A stretch of 64,000 nucleotides of DNA from Omphiscola glabra (Eukaryota; Mollusca; Gastropoda; Lymnaeidae), in NCBI GenBank assembly GCA_964017045.1, contig OZ024796.1:19987510-20051509 (forward strand), written 5' to 3'. Below are positions 15,001 through 26,344 of the stretch, piece by piece (the first letter of the stretch is position 1; the number at the start of each line of letters is the position of its first letter). Under the pieces are notes generated by a model. The model was given only the letters and a program-made list of their open reading frames with translations, did no database searches and had not been told where the DNA came from. Both the position numbers and the translations under genes were made by a program.

Positions 15001-15168
15001 TATAACAAGGTGTCAATCAGTGCAGTGAAGAAAGAAAAATTAGATCAAGATGGCTTTTTAACGACTGGCAGCAGCACTGTTCCCCCTGAAACTTCTGAAA
15101 CGTCGGAGGAACAGGAAACTCCTGGCTGTAAGCGACACATGACAACAGAGCTTAGCACAAGTACATAA
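71..15168 (+). CDS. MSH5: MutS homologue MSH5, 5' end outside window
   Basis: MSH5 pairs with MSH4 and clamps meiotic recombination intermediates to promote crossovers; it acts in the nucleus. I joined 25 exons, all with GT/AG ends and compatible phases: 71-194, 1243-1323, 1539-1616, 1726-1847, 2057-2166, 2905-3023, 3389-3434, 3635-3773, 4075-4137, 4384-4455, 5946-6002, 6338-6410, 6624-6733, 7204-7284, 7701-7746, 8388-8429, 8879-8975, 9438-9527, 9746-9872, 10173-10397, 11516-11659, 12371-12508, 12754-12827, 13703-13841, 14116-15168. They total 3450 nt, 1149 residues plus stop. Numbering from the first codon here, the Walker A motif GPNACGKS is at 547-554 and the Walker B motif LVIVDEYGKGTEP at 622-634 (D626, E627), followed by the VSTHYH loop. 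The family core, which aligns through the LVDKFMKLDLED-like end of human MSH5, finishes near residue 785. Residues 800-1149 are an unusual tail. About 50 N-terminal residues are missing to the left. Exon ends are read by eye, without transcript support. Confidence 0.95.
405..592. mobile_element. OC1-like non-autonomous hAT element
   Basis: The terminal inverted repeats are TAGTGGTCGGCAAACT on the left and AGTTTGCCAACCACTG on the right. The interior has the 'GGCTCTTTTGATTAATGAG' type pattern known from OposCharlie1 (OC1) elements. Flanks AACTAAGG (397-404) and CACTAAGG (593-600) agree at 7 of 8 bases, which fits the 8-bp target duplication of hAT elements. It sits in the first MSH5 intron of the window. 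The family name is from memory of its consensus. Confidence 0.75.
2112..2525 (+). repeat. 69-bp minisatellite duplicating an MSH5 exon end with its splice donor
   Basis: Six units start at 2112, 2181, 2250, 2319, 2388 and 2457. Unit one overlaps the last 55 bases of the MSH5 exon 2057-2166 and its GTAAGT donor plus about 14 intron bases; the other five copy all of this. Units 2-5 keep the donor GTAAGT; the last has ATAAGT and so has lost it. The exon copy (unit one) differs from the others, with GTGCCTGTGTTTGG against GTACCTGTGTTGGG. Confidence 0.95.
5222..5353. repeat. Short inverted repeat in an MSH5 intron
   Basis: The segment 5222-5242 (GGAAAGAAAGTCTGTGCAG...) is repeated inverted at 5333-5353 with about 18 of 21 bases matching and a spacer of 90 bp. 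It may be the arms of a small decayed element; no target duplication was found. Confidence 0.5.
9981..10136. repeat. 39-bp intronic tandem repeat
   Basis: Four units begin with CATCAACTCAAT at 9981, 10020, 10059 and 10098. The array ends about 40 bp before the MSH5 exon that encodes the Walker B motif. The period is a multiple of three, which explains the short open frame across it; it is not coding. Confidence 0.9.
14116..15168 (+). other. MSH5: MSH5 last exon: 350-residue Ser/Thr-rich C-terminal extension
   Basis: This single exon is joined in phase 0 to the exon ending at 13841 and stays open for 350 codons to TAA at 15166-15168. It is rich in Ser, Thr, Asn, Gln and Lys, with no cysteine-rich or catalytic pattern, and looks disordered. 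It holds four 23-24-residue repeats (14341-14613), many SQ/TQ and SP-type sites, a basic cluster FKNKKPKLEK near 14915-14944 that resembles a nuclear localisation signal, and an acidic SETSEEQE stretch near the end. Vertebrate MSH5 stops shortly after the equivalent of the preceding exon, so the exon is an addition to the family core. Its role is unknown; it could be a regulatory or partner-binding tail. Confidence 0.8.
14341..14613 (+). repeat. Four coding repeats in the MSH5 tail
   Basis: Units start at 14341, 14410, 14482 and 14554, so the periods are 69, 72 and 72 nt (23-24 codons). Each encodes a variant of NPxTTSxxKQPxGGLSSDKKS. The period is always a multiple of three, so changes in copy number keep the frame. 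Confidence 0.85.
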
Positions 15169-15382
15169 CAATCACTGTTAAACAGTCAAGCTTTATACAC
15201 TTGAGGAAACTGATGCTCTGAGATAGAGTTGTTTATTTAGTTTATTTATTGCTTGTTTATTCTAAGTCAAAGTGTTCACCGTATAATTGTTGAAATATGA
15301 GAAAATCTGGATATCCATTGAATTATTCAAATATTTGCTCAATCAGCTTTCAAATGAGAGCTCTTTGAATTGGAAAATCATT

Positions 15383-15388
15383 AATAAA
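15383..15388 (+). promoter_or_regulatory. Likely MSH5 polyadenylation signal
   Basis: A canonical AATAAA lies 215 bp after the MSH5 stop codon and is the first good candidate downstream. It is followed by a T/G-rich stretch. Inference from position only. Confidence 0.55.
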
Positions 15389-15666
15389 GTGTTCCTTCAA
15401 TGTTCCCCAAATTATTTTATAAGCTTCCAGTAAAATGTTACAATATTTGTCAATTTACAGTTGAATTGATATTTCCATGAGATTTCTGTTTCTAGTTGAC
15501 AAGCCTTGATTTTGTCCATGTTATAATTTAGCAATGGCTTTCATGCATTAAGTTGAATAGTTTATTTAGTTATGTACACATACAAAGTTTATCAATTTAA
15601 AAAAATAATAAAATCCAAAATTTTTATACCGAAAAACTGAATTATAATAAATTATAAATTGTATGT

Positions 15667-15880
15667 GTGATGATGCTGGTAGCAATGTCAGGGATGGAGG
15701 TGACAGTGTTAATGATTGTTGTGATAATGAAGGCATAGGTGGAGAGATGACAGTGGTTATGATATTTTTGATAATGAAGGCATTGGTGGAGTGATGACAT
15801 TTAATGATTGTTATGACAAAGTCATGGAAAGATGACAGTGGTAATGATTGTTGTGATAATGAAGGCATGGGTGAAAAGAT
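15667..15880. repeat. Imperfect repeat, GATAATGAAGGCAT units
   Basis: GATAATGAAGGCAT/GGGTG and ATGACAGTGGT/TAATGATTGTTGTG segments recur irregularly through the stretch, about 300 bp beyond the MSH5 poly(A) signal. Spacing is uneven (47 and 85 bp between clear copies). Confidence 0.7.
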
Positions 15881-18180
15881 GACAGGGTTGGTGTGCAGTA
15901 CGGTAAACTCATGGTGTCACCCCCACCCATTTTCCCAGACACTCCTGCAATCCCCAGGACCTGTACTGAGTAATTCTTAAACCAGTTCATCCAGAACTGG
16001 TTATTTACATATTGAATTATTTGTATTGTTTTTAAACTATATAGAAGTCCTAAAGCAATCACAGACATAAGAAGAAACACACAGAATTGCAGATAACAGT
16101 GTTTAAAACTTGTACCGGTACTTGTAACAAAATTATTTTTATTGAAAATATTACGGTTAAAGTTAAAACTTTAATTACATGCCTTCAAAGATTCAAACAT
16201 GACAAGCACTTCATTAAAATCAACATTCTTCACCTTATCACTTTCACTTGACAAAATCGCAAGACTGGAAAGCCTGTATTGTAATGTTTCATAGTAGAAG
16301 TTAGAAGAGCGAAAATAGTTATTTATAAATTTTAGTGTTGAAAAGCTCTCAGATGAAGCCATAGATCGTGATAAATACTTGTAATTGTAGGCTTAATGAG
16401 AGCATTGGGAGAGTCCCTACCGGGGTCTGGTGGAATTTTGCTAAATTGGCACTCTATTCTGTCTGGTGTCAGAAGGCACCCCACTCTGATCACACCCTGT
16501 TTTGAAGGCACCCCACCCTGATGACACCCTGTTTTGAAGGCACCCCACTGATGACACCCTGTTTTGGAGGCACCTCACTCTGATGGCACCTCACTCTGAT
16601 GGCACCTCACTCTGATGGCACCTCACTCTGATGGCACCCTGTTTTTTTTAACCGAGTTCTTTTATGAAACTTCTCAAGCGATTGTAGATAAATTGCAACA
16701 TGAACAGAGGTGGACTTTTCAAAATAGTTGTCTGTCCGTTGTAGTTATACACAGGCCTTTCTCTAATTTGACCAAAATTTGGACAGTTGCTGTTACGCTT
16801 TAGAGCTCCGAAGGACTACAAAACTATTTTCGGGTCACATCCATCCTGAGTTATGATGTGTTTAAAATTAAAAGGTCATGTATATGAATCACAAGATTTA
16901 ATCAAACTGTGTGCAAAGTTCATTCTCTAACTCTTACCGATCTGTATTACATCCTTGTTGACAGTTGTTTTTGGGTCTTCCCCGTCCTCTTTAGAGTCCC
17001 ATACCATTGGCTTGTCTTGTTATATATGACATGGTTCCCATACAAGTGCTTGTCTTGTTATATTTGGCATTGGTTCCATACACGTGCTTGTATTGTTCTT
17101 GTTTTATTTGGCATTGGGTTTGCTCGTGGTATGCCATATCCACCTTGTTGTATGACCTATCCATTTTCACCCATTTCAGCATTTCTTGCGCCACTGGGAT
17201 TCGGTCTGTCATTTCCGTCACTGTTGTGTTTGGGAATTTGTGGAACCACTCGGTGTTGAGTATTTTACGCAGGCAACTATTCGACTATATACGAAGGTTT
17301 GAAGTCTTTTCCAACTTTCTGAACCAAAAGCAAAAAGACAATATTTGAATTAAAAATGTCTAATTTTTGCCTTCTTTTGCTGTGTATAAATTAAATATGT
17401 TGCAATTTTATAAAAAAATTAATAATACAAACATTTCCAATGAAAGCGTTTCTCAATGGCATGATATTTTTATTTTTTAAATGTTGGGTGTAGAACGCAC
17501 CCGATTGGCGTACAGGCAACTTTTTTCTATGGAGTTATCACGTAACTTTTGAAACTTGTATTTAATGTTTGGTCCATATGCACATGAATCGCCCTGAACA
17601 AAAATGATTAAAACGGTTTCTAGCGGGCTGCTTCGTCTAAGGGGGCTGCTTCTTGGAAACAGGCGGCAAAACACTTTGCTTGCCCGAAAAAGGGGGGGGG
17701 GGGGCACTAGCCCTAGCTACGCCGCTGCGTGCGAACGGTAAATAATTTCTTTAATTCAAAAAATCGTTGGTAACATTGAAAAAAACAACGTACTAATTAC
17801 TTTTCATCTAGCTGTCCTGCTAATCTCTAATAGTAAACAGACCAGAATATGAAGAGACACAACGGCAGTACACAGGAAAATAACGACGCCTTTTGATATT
17901 TCTGAATCTATTTTATTTTAATCCATAAATGACTTCACGCTTTGTCTAATGTTGCCCCACCCCCCTTTTTTTTTCCTTCTCCCTTTGTCACATGATTTAA
18001 ACAGCCTTGTAATACTAGTTCATCATAAAATCGTGACCCCCCCCCCCCCCACCCCTGATGTGTACGTCATAATGGATGACCCCTAAAAGATAACAGCATC
18101 TTTTTTTTTTTTATTGAAGCACCGCACCGCTCAAAATTATTTTAAAAATCTATAATACCCCTTTTCCTATTTGTCGGAAA
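15881..18180. other. Intergenic, no gene seen
   Basis: Apart from the repeats listed separately I see only short frames without family resemblance. Three loose copies of a CTTGTCTTGTTATAT-type unit of about 45 bp lie at 17011-17120. A fragment of a CAGTGGCGTAG-type hAT element ends with CTAGCTACGCCGCTG at about 17713-17727; its left end is missing. Homopolymer G and C runs occur at 17693-17703 and 18038-18050. Confidence 0.6.
16474..16642. repeat. GGCACCCCACTCTGAT tandem repeat
   Basis: Three units of about 30-32 bp (GGCACCCCACTCTGAT followed by a CACCCTGTTTTGAA part) are followed by four shorter 16-bp units GGCACCTCACTCTGAT. The short unit is the first half of the long one. Confidence 0.9.
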
Positions 18181-18219
18181 ACTTTTAGTTTCGAAATCAC
18201 TGCCTGAAGCTAGATCACC

Positions 18220-19070
18220 AGATAGATGGCCGGCCACTCACGAAGAGCAGCGTCCCGGCCCAGCACTTCGATTACCGTGTTAAGCCGGACCGAGGCCGAA
18301 GGCCTCCCCGCTGCTAATCAGTGGTAGCTTGGCTCACGACACCCCGCTGCCCCCACGTAAATTGGGGGTCGTTTGTGCATATTGACCCGGAAAACCCGAC
18401 CAAGCTGGGCAGACGAAGACTAATTCCCGACATGCTCCCGCCTCAGTGGCAAGAGCTACCAACTCCAACAGTTTCTATCCAAAGATGCGCCGCAATCAAA
18501 GATTGTTGGACAACGGGGCAATGCCTCCGACCAGCCTTTACTTTCTGGGGGACCTCGACTCCCTCCGTTGGCGACCAGCATGTTAGTGTTCTGAGCGCAG
18601 GTAAACCCAATCCATACAAATGGGCAAGTGAACAAAGGAGCGTGGCCCCCAGGCCCCACCTGCCGGCAACGGACGGCGTAGTGACCTCCAGGAACGCCCG
18701 TGCACACCCGCAACACAACGCCTCGGGTTCCTTCCAGACTCCCGCCTGGTTTAGACTTTTACCAAAGAACTTTTTAATCTCTTTCTTTGCCGAAGACGAA
18801 ACCTCATTCGACCTTGTCTCCCATCTTCCATCGTCTACATGGGGTACAGTGCGCATGCTGTATCGTGCCCTACTCGGATGGCTTCGTCGTTCCTGACACT
18901 GTGTCTTGTCGCCTCATTTACAGTTTGAACGTGACACGGGCAGTGCCACCGGATGCGGGCCAAGATTTCTACCGCTCCATTCCACGAAAAAAACCGGCAG
19001 TTTGCCGAAAATACCATGCCTCCATATTAAAGGAAAAAAGTGCCACCAAGCCCCCCCCCCCCATCTTTTT
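18220..19070. other. GC-rich island of unknown nature
   Basis: This 0.85-kb block is much richer in G and C than its surroundings and holds overlapping open frames on both strands (for example 18321-18896 plus and 18443-18856 minus). None of the translations resembles a family I recognise, and open frames on both strands are expected in GC-rich DNA. It may be part of a retroelement or a host promoter-like island. Confidence 0.4.
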
Positions 19071-19422
19071 ACCACCACTGAAAATAAATAAAAGATAAAT
19101 AAAGGTATTTAAAAATAGCTTCATGACTTCATGGCAGCATAACCACAATAGCGCAATTCCAATTAAATTTGTTTTGATGCATATTATGGTTCGTTTAAGG
19201 TTGAGAATAGTTACAACACATGTTCATATTTTCAAAAAATAGACGGCCACACATGTCAAACTATGAAATAAATTATATCTTAAATAGATTACTATCCTAG
19301 ATGTTAATTGAAATATTGTAAAAAAACAAATCATACTTACCACAAGTTTTGTTTGACTGTCGCCGGATCGAGAGTCAAAACGTCAGAAAGCGTAGTAACA
19401 TATTTTAAAGATTATCTTATGT

Positions 19423-19600
19423 CCGCGGTTCTCAACCTTATTAATGCCGCGACCCTTTAATACAGTCCCTCATGTTGTGGCGACCCCCAGCCATAAAATT
19501 ATTTTTGTTTCTACTTCATAACTGTAGACTATATGTGTTTTCAAATGGTCTTAGGCGATTCCTGGGAAAGGGGTCGTGACCCACAGGTTGAGAAACGCTG
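19423..19600 (-). mobile_element. SPIN (SPACE INVADERS) hAT non-autonomous element
   Basis: The element has the full layout of SPIN miniatures: a GCGGTTCTCAACCTT end, the AATGCCGCGACCCTTTAA stretch, CATGTTGTGGCGACCCC, TTCATAACTGTA, GGTCTTAGGCGA, and the other end CAGGTTGAGAAACGCTG. It is flanked by a perfect 8-bp duplication TCTTATGT (19415-19422 and 19601-19608). SPIN is the family described as spread by horizontal transfer among tetrapods and some invertebrates. At 178 bp it is shorter than the usual miniature (about 220 bp), with the middle reduced. Strand is relative to the form starting CAGCGGTTCTCAACCTG. Confidence 0.9.
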
Positions 19601-20478
19601 TCTTATGTTAAACAAAGTTTTAAAATTTCGGACACTTTTAGATATGTGTATTTAATATAATTTGTATTTCTATACGCATTGTTTGTTTAGCCCTTGGGGG
19701 GGAAGCGGGGGGGGGGGGGGAATCCATTCATTTATTCGGCATTCATTGTCTGTTTAGGTAAACTTTCGCCCTGTGTGAAGCGCCCCGTTCGGCGCCCCCT
19801 TCCCTGTACCTGTATGGATCCGCTCTTTTTCCGATTACGACGTAGGCTATGGAGCACGTGTTATGAAGCTATAAATGTAGCTAATTATCGGCATGTTAAC
19901 ATGCACATTAATTTAGACTGCTTAGTTCTTCTACGGTACTTTGTTCCATTTCCACACCACCTTTGGGGTCGTACCGAGGTTCACACATCACAATAATAAA
20001 CTAAGGGAGTTAACATATTTACTGTTTGAGCTTACAGACTACTCCCAAAGAACTCCACTTATTTCGATCAACAATTTATATGGAAACTAACCTCAGGTTC
20101 ATTTTATTTTCATTTTTGAAAGACCCTCTCTGTTTTGTGCTAGGTCTACTGGAATATCAGTATTATTAGCAGTTAAATGTTCTCTGTGCTTTGAAGCTCA
20201 GTACTGTCATGCGAAGTCGTCACAGGTAGCATGCTTCATTAAAGAGCAATAGCTTGGTCCCAGAAAGTGAATGAAATATTTACTGACATTTCTAAAATAG
20301 TGGTACCTTATTTTCTCTGTGACAGATCTAATAAATACTGGTACCTACTTTAAACTATAAACCTTGAATGCAAAAACAAAGGGGGGGGGGCACAAAACGG
20401 ACTAGTGACAGGAGACCACCAAAAGTCACGTTATGGCTCTGTGTGTACAGTACAAGTACAAGCATGCTTAAGAAAAGA

Positions 20479-21146
20479 AGGTACAAGTATTTAGATCTGT
20501 CACTATGAAAAGAAGCTACCAGTATTTTAGATCTGTCTCTATGAAAAGAAAGTACCACTATTTAGATATGTCATTAAGATAAGAATGTACCACTATTTAG
20601 ATATGTCATTAAGAAAATAAGGTACCACTATTTAGATATGTCATTAAGAAAAGAATGTACCACTATTTGGATATGTCATTAAGAAAAGAATGTACCACTA
20701 TTTAGAAATGTCATTAAGAAAATAAGGTACCACTATTTAGATATGTCACTAAGAAAATAAGGCACCACTATTTAGATATGTCATTAAGAAAATAATGTAC
20801 CACTATTTAGAAATGTCATTAAAAAAAGAATGTACCACTATTTGCATATGTCATTAAGAAAAGAATGTACCACTATTTAGAAATGTCATTAAGAAAAGAA
20901 TGTACCACTATTTAGATATATCATTAAGAAAAGAATGTACCACTATTTAGATATGTCACTAAGAAAATAAGGTACCACTATTTAGATATGTCATTAAGAA
21001 AAGACTGTACCACTATTTAGATATGTCACTAAGAAAATAAGGTACCACTATTTAGATATGTCATTAAGAAAATAAGGTACCACTATTTAGATATGTCATT
21101 AGGAAAAGAATTTACCAGCATTTGCATCTGTCTTTAAGAAAATAAA
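20479..21146. repeat. 35-bp minisatellite, about 19 units
   Basis: The unit is of the form TACCACTATTTAGATATGTC plus ATTAAGAAAAGAATG. Neighbouring units (for example 20588 and 20623) are exactly 35 bp apart. Edge units are the most divergent, as is typical of arrays that are homogenised from the centre. Confidence 0.95.
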
Positions 21147-21149
21147 ATG

Positions 21150-24100
21150 AAGTGGGTAACTGTTAGCATGTGTTACTATTTATAGTTATAGAAAAGACAA
21201 GTATTTTGGCGCAAGGATCCACGGGTGATTTATGCATTTGGAATGTCTCGTTCTAACTATTCCTATAAATAGAACATGCTACAAATTACCCAGTCAGGGC
21301 TCTGCTTGATTTCGCGGACGCCAGTTCATCTGTTTACTTAGTACTTGTTCACATACATCATCATTTAGTTAAAGTGGTTGCTGACAACATGGAGAACCAA
21401 GAGATGTGTAGTTAAACCTTCTTTGTCGGCGTCACAAATATGTCCCTAACTTTGAATTTTTTAAAAATGTTAATGTCCAGATAATAAAATAAAATTGTGG
21501 CGTGTGAAATCATAACCGGGAGTTTTACCCAGAGTTGAATGATATTCAAAGAGTTGAATCATATAAGAATATAAACAGGAGGGAAATCATATACCCAGAG
21601 CCCCCCACCCCCATCCCGGAAGCATGCAAAATCTACTAAATCAACACCACCCCCCCCCCCCCCAGTGTGTACGTAAAAGATGGCCCCTTACGCTTCACCG
21701 CCCGCGGGCATTACAGTGATATAATAGACCTAAACCCATTTCCAATGAGCAACAATGATCTCCGAGGTACAGACACGGCAAGCTTACTTGGGCTACTAAT
21801 CACGTTGTCTTGATTGAGATAAATTCAGTATACAAGGATTCATTTTGGCTTTTACCTGAATTTAGTTTTGCATTCATCTAAGTCTATTAAGCTTTACTGA
21901 TTTTGAAACATAGAAATGATGTGAATTTTGCCCTTGACAGTATTGACCTGGTTGTGTTTACACAAATCTTTTTTAATTGCTACCGGCTACCGGCAATGTT
22001 TATTTATAATATTCATTTAAATTATTGCTATTTTAAAACAATTAAAACTCTTTAATTAGTTTAAACTTCATCATTAGAAAATGATTTTTTTTTAAAGTTG
22101 CCAATGCGACGTACCGGTGCGTTAAGGTAATAACACACACACACAGAACCATATATAGATATACATAGGCCCCTACTGCTGCCTGGGTGCGTCGAGTGAG
22201 TTGTGACGCTGAGTTGGATCAGGGCCGCGTTGCTTTTAAGAAGCGTACTACAGTCACTCTCTATGGACAATACGTCGACAGCTGTGTGCTCCTTTGTTGA
22301 CTGCCAAAAGTCTCAAACACCTTAATCCGATCATGTATCATATTCATACTCGGTACCAAGGAAAAATTAGAGTGCAAACACGTGATACATTTCAAAGCCA
22401 TAATTGCAGTGGTAGATTTACCATGAGACCAAACGAAACCAATTTCTTTTGGTCAATTGCCGGGGACGTGGCATAAAGGCTAATCATTAAAATTAGAATT
22501 TAAGTATGAAAATTAAAGAGATTTAAAAAAAAAAGACTTAGACTAAAAATAAATAGTAGGCTACTTAAAATTATATGCATAAAATCAAATTGGCTGCATT
22601 TAAAGGTGTAGATTTAAAGTGTATCTTTATTAGATCATATTAAAATTTTAAATGGTCGCTTGTCCTGGGTCCTAAATTATGTAAGTTGTATTTCTCATTG
22701 TTATAGACTTTCTCTCTACTCGCATTTTCATCTTGTGGGGCGTTATCATTTCAAACCTGTGGGGAGTTTTTTTGTTTTGTTTACACACGTGACATTTTAA
22801 GACTTTCTCGTGCATTGGTGAACGGCAGGAAAAGAATCCTCGAGCGACAGAGGCAGGTTGACACTCGTTCAAACTCCGTTCTTCTTTACTTTCTTTTTGT
22901 CTGCGTTTTGAGCCCACTCATATTCTTTTTTTTTTTTTTTTTTAAGGTAGGATACATGTAGGCCTAAATATATATTATATATTATGTAATTTGAATTTAT
23001 ACTTTGTTTTGCTGTACTGATGAAAGTATTTGCCGAAACGTTTACTTGTACATTATGTAAGATTATTATTAAAGCTGAATATATATTGTTTTATTGACAG
23101 AAATTGTTCGTTTCTAATTAATCTATTTTAAAGCCTTATCGCAGTCCAACACTTTTATAATACCAATTAAACAACACCTAAAAACAAAGTTGTTCATATA
23201 AATCAGTCATAAAATGTAATATCGAGCAATGGGGAGGGGGGTGACACTGAAAATTTGACAAAACATGCATAGGCCTACATGTGTGTCCCCCCCACCCAAG
23301 GCTCACGCCCCTGAGCTTTATTAATATTTTAATCACACACCCGCTTTTACACAGCAGATTTATTGTACCAACTATTTCAGAAAAAACAAAAGAAAATATT
23401 ACGCTCCAAACTCACATGCGATTTTTTAAAAGTGAATCTTATTTTAAGCACAGTCATCATAATTTCGGTACTTCAATTTTAATTAACCGCAAAAATTATT
23501 ATTATTCACACTTCCAATAAAACAAATGTTCTTTTGAATAAAAACTTTCAATTCAACGCAAAATTATTAGGCCTATACATTATTTCACATGCCCATTAAA
23601 ACCAGTTAGTGTGGTGGCATATCTAACGATCCTGTCGGTTATTCAAGGATAAAATCATGTTAAGGTTGTTAGCACATCGTCTGACAGCATGTATAATACC
23701 GTGTTGTTGTAGAAACAAGATACTACTGGCTCTATCGTGAACTAATGCATAAACTGTCAAAAAAATTAATAGCGTCTACAGAAGCATGTGTTTTAAATCG
23801 GATCTAGTTGCATATATTAGAACAGCAGTAATTATAATTTTTGCGGTGAATTAAAATTGAAGTACCTAATTTCTTTCATGTTCCCATTGAAACACATAAA
23901 AAACTGATTTTTGTGGGTTTCAGGTAGGGCTGAAAATTTGAAAGAATGTGTTGTAATCGGCAACCAGTCTATGTGCCAAGTTTCAGCTCGATAGGTTGAG
24001 GGGAAGTGGTTAATTAGTCGTCCGAAAATTTTGCCAGACACCCAGTCAGCCAGCCAGCTACGAACAAAAACGAAATCAACGGATTTATAAAGTAGTAAAA

Positions 24101-24815
24101 GATATTTGTTAAAACTTTTTAAAAAAGAATTTCTATTAAAGTTAAAGACATAGGTAAACGTATAAAATAATTTGTTTAATGTCTTGATGCATTACGCAAA
24201 GAAAGGATGTGAAGAAAATTGTCTATTTAAACAAATTAATACAAATAAAACATATACATAGTTTCGTCTACATACATTTTCGAAACCCTTGGAGTGATAA
24301 AATGCTCATCTGGTGACAGCCTATTCGTGTAGCAAACTGCACTGGTTTTTAAACTACGATCGATTATTTAAAAAAACAGTCACGAGGGACCGCTTTTAAA
24401 TTTGCCCTTTTTCTATTTTGGATTATGGTCCCGTATAGAGGTCCTCTTTGAGGTTATAGACACATAGGACCCTCTTTGAGGTTATTGGCCCCATAGATGA
24501 GGCTCCATAGATAAGACTCCATTTGACGTTAAAGACCCCTAAGCCAGCGTTTCCCAAACTTTTTTTCTTCTTCCGAGGACCCGTTATTTTTATACAATCA
24601 TATGATTCGTGACCCACTTTTTTTTTTGATCAGCTATACTGTCCTTTATTAAACACAAACAGATTTGAATAATCATGCAGTTTTTTAAAAAATATTTTAA
24701 TAAAGAAATATTTACTATGACAATTTTTAAAAAGTAAAATTAAACAAAAACTTGGTAAAACGTTTGTTAAATATATATGTGATTTAAAAAAAAATTATTT
24801 GGGGGGGTGTGGGGG
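21150..24815. other. Intergenic, no gene seen
   Basis: AT-rich sequence with short frames only. It contains a C run with CCCCACCCCCATCCCGG flanks near 21600-21662, a short (CA)n at 22134-22145, and a T20 run at 22927-22943. Nothing here translates into a family I know. Confidence 0.5.
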
Positions 24816-25001
24816 CAGGGCCGGCCTTAGGCCACTGCAACATATGCGGCCGCAGTGGGCCCCGCATTTTCATAGGCCCCGCCCCGAATTTATTTTCTAA
24901 TACAAAATCTTAATTTTCACTTATTATCCTTATTCCTACCCAGACTGGGCCCCGCGCAATCCGTTTCGCATAGGGCCCCGCAATTGTTAGGGTCGGCCCT
25001 G
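24816..25001. mobile_element. Short hAT-type element with CAGGGCCGGCC ends
   Basis: The left end CAGGGCCGGCCTTAGG is mirrored by the right end GGGTCGGCCCTG. The interior repeats GGGCCCCGC blocks. Flanks are G-rich on both sides, so a target duplication cannot be judged. Ends starting CAG and the small size suggest a non-autonomous hAT element. Confidence 0.6.
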
Positions 25002-25154
25002 GGGGGGGGGGGGGGGGGGTTAAAACAACCAACTTATTTTATGATAGATCGCGCTATATTTCCAAACAGTGTCTTTATTTTTATTTTAGGAAAAGTCACG
25101 TTGAAAAATTATTAAAATTAAAGACAGAAGCGATAATTTAGCCAAGAGACCATG

Positions 25155-25342
25155 CAGTGGCGTAGTGAGGGGGGAGCAAGGGGGGCATCATGCCCCGGGC
25201 GCTACTCACAAAGGGGCGCCAAATGGTATATTTTACTATATATTGTATGGTTTTCGAATAAAGGGGGGGGGCGCTAAAAAGGTATTGGGGGTGCTAAAAA
25301 GGTATTGTGCCCCAGGCGCGAGTTAAGCTCGCTACGCCACTG
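25155..25342. mobile_element. Short hAT element, CAGTGGCGTAG ends with perfect 8-bp duplication
   Basis: Terminal repeats CAGTGGCGTAG and CTACGCCACTG bound 188 bp. The flanks AGACCATG (25147-25154) and AGACCATG (25343-25350) are identical, giving an 8-bp target duplication as in hAT elements. It has no coding capacity. Partial relatives end at about 17727 and 53982. Confidence 0.85.
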
Positions 25343-25589
25343 AGACCATGTCTACATTAAAAAAAAAAAAACAACCTCAAGGTTGTTTGACTTTCACAAT
25401 TAAAGCAAAATACTGTCACTTTATGTGTTTAAATCTTAGTTTAATTAGTAATTATGGGCCCGTATTCACTCTAGCATATCGAATCATTTAATATGTCCCC
25501 CCCTTGCGACCCGCGCCGAAAGGCAAAGGTAACGCACGGAAACTGCGTTAGAAAGAGCACGACTGCATGGTTTCCTACCAAGTGCAGCC

Positions 25590-26140
25590 GAAAATAACGT
25601 AGAAACAGGTCGGGATATGATTACAGTTGCCGCATGGATATGAGGCGAAGGCGTGTGGCGACCCTAGCCGATGATTCCAAATATGCAGACGTGAGGGTAC
25701 TGCTCCTAGGCAACCTTCTCTTTTTGTCATTTCCCAGCTGCGGTGTGAATTAGTCATGTCGCAGAAAACCACGTAAACCCTATTAGAGGGCGTCTGTTAA
25801 CACCTACGAGTCCCCCCGGGGTGGGAAGGGGGGTCTTTAGAGACGTAAATTATATCCACCCCAGCCCAAGGAAGTCCGGCCCGGTTGCTGTGTAAGCATC
25901 AACCCGGCTGGCCAGGCGTCCCTTCTCTGATGCGGCCTCACTCGCATAGTCAATCGAGTGGAAGGGTGGGTGGGGCTGTCTCAGGGGCGGGGAGCCCTCG
26001 GCATGCCGCTTCGCGGCCTGACTGGAATAAAGACCACGGGGGGAGTGGTTGAATGCCAGTTGGGGGCGGTGGAGGTGTGTTGGGGAAGACCTTATGAGCC
26101 TTGGCTCGATGGTCTGCTGATTTTCTTAAGTATGTTAGTT
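25590..26140 (+). repeat. GC-rich dispersed repeat, copy A
   Basis: It shares ordered blocks with copies at 26345-26890 and 62330-62782: a GATATGAGGC block, GCCGATGATTC, CTAGGCAACC, CCCAGCTGC, the CTATTAGAGGGCGTCTG block, then GGAAGTCC and CGCTTCGCGGCC. All three copies have the same orientation. I do not recognise the family and see no conserved protein frame; a retroelement untranslated region or a SINE-like unit are both possible. Confidence 0.7.
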
Positions 26141-26344
26141 AATATGTCCCTTGCCACCCGGGGCTCTGGTTGGCAAGTCTTAGCGACTTTCTGACTCAAG
26201 AGGCGCTGCCACCCATCCCCTGGTGTTACCCGGGGAAAAAACACCATTGCGTGAGCCTGCGTTGACAGACAAAGGCCAAGCATGGTATCTGCCGTAAATG
26301 CTAGCATCTACAGGGCTACCAACTACAGGGCTACCAACTGTTGT

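Noticed and set aside
18321..18896. 191-residue open frame
   Set aside because: GC-rich block with equally long frames on the other strand, no recognisable domain, no splice-supported partner. Kept only as an island of unknown nature.
20479..21146. Possible CRISPR-like array
   Set aside because: The 35-bp units are contiguous with no unique spacers, and the gene structure is animal.
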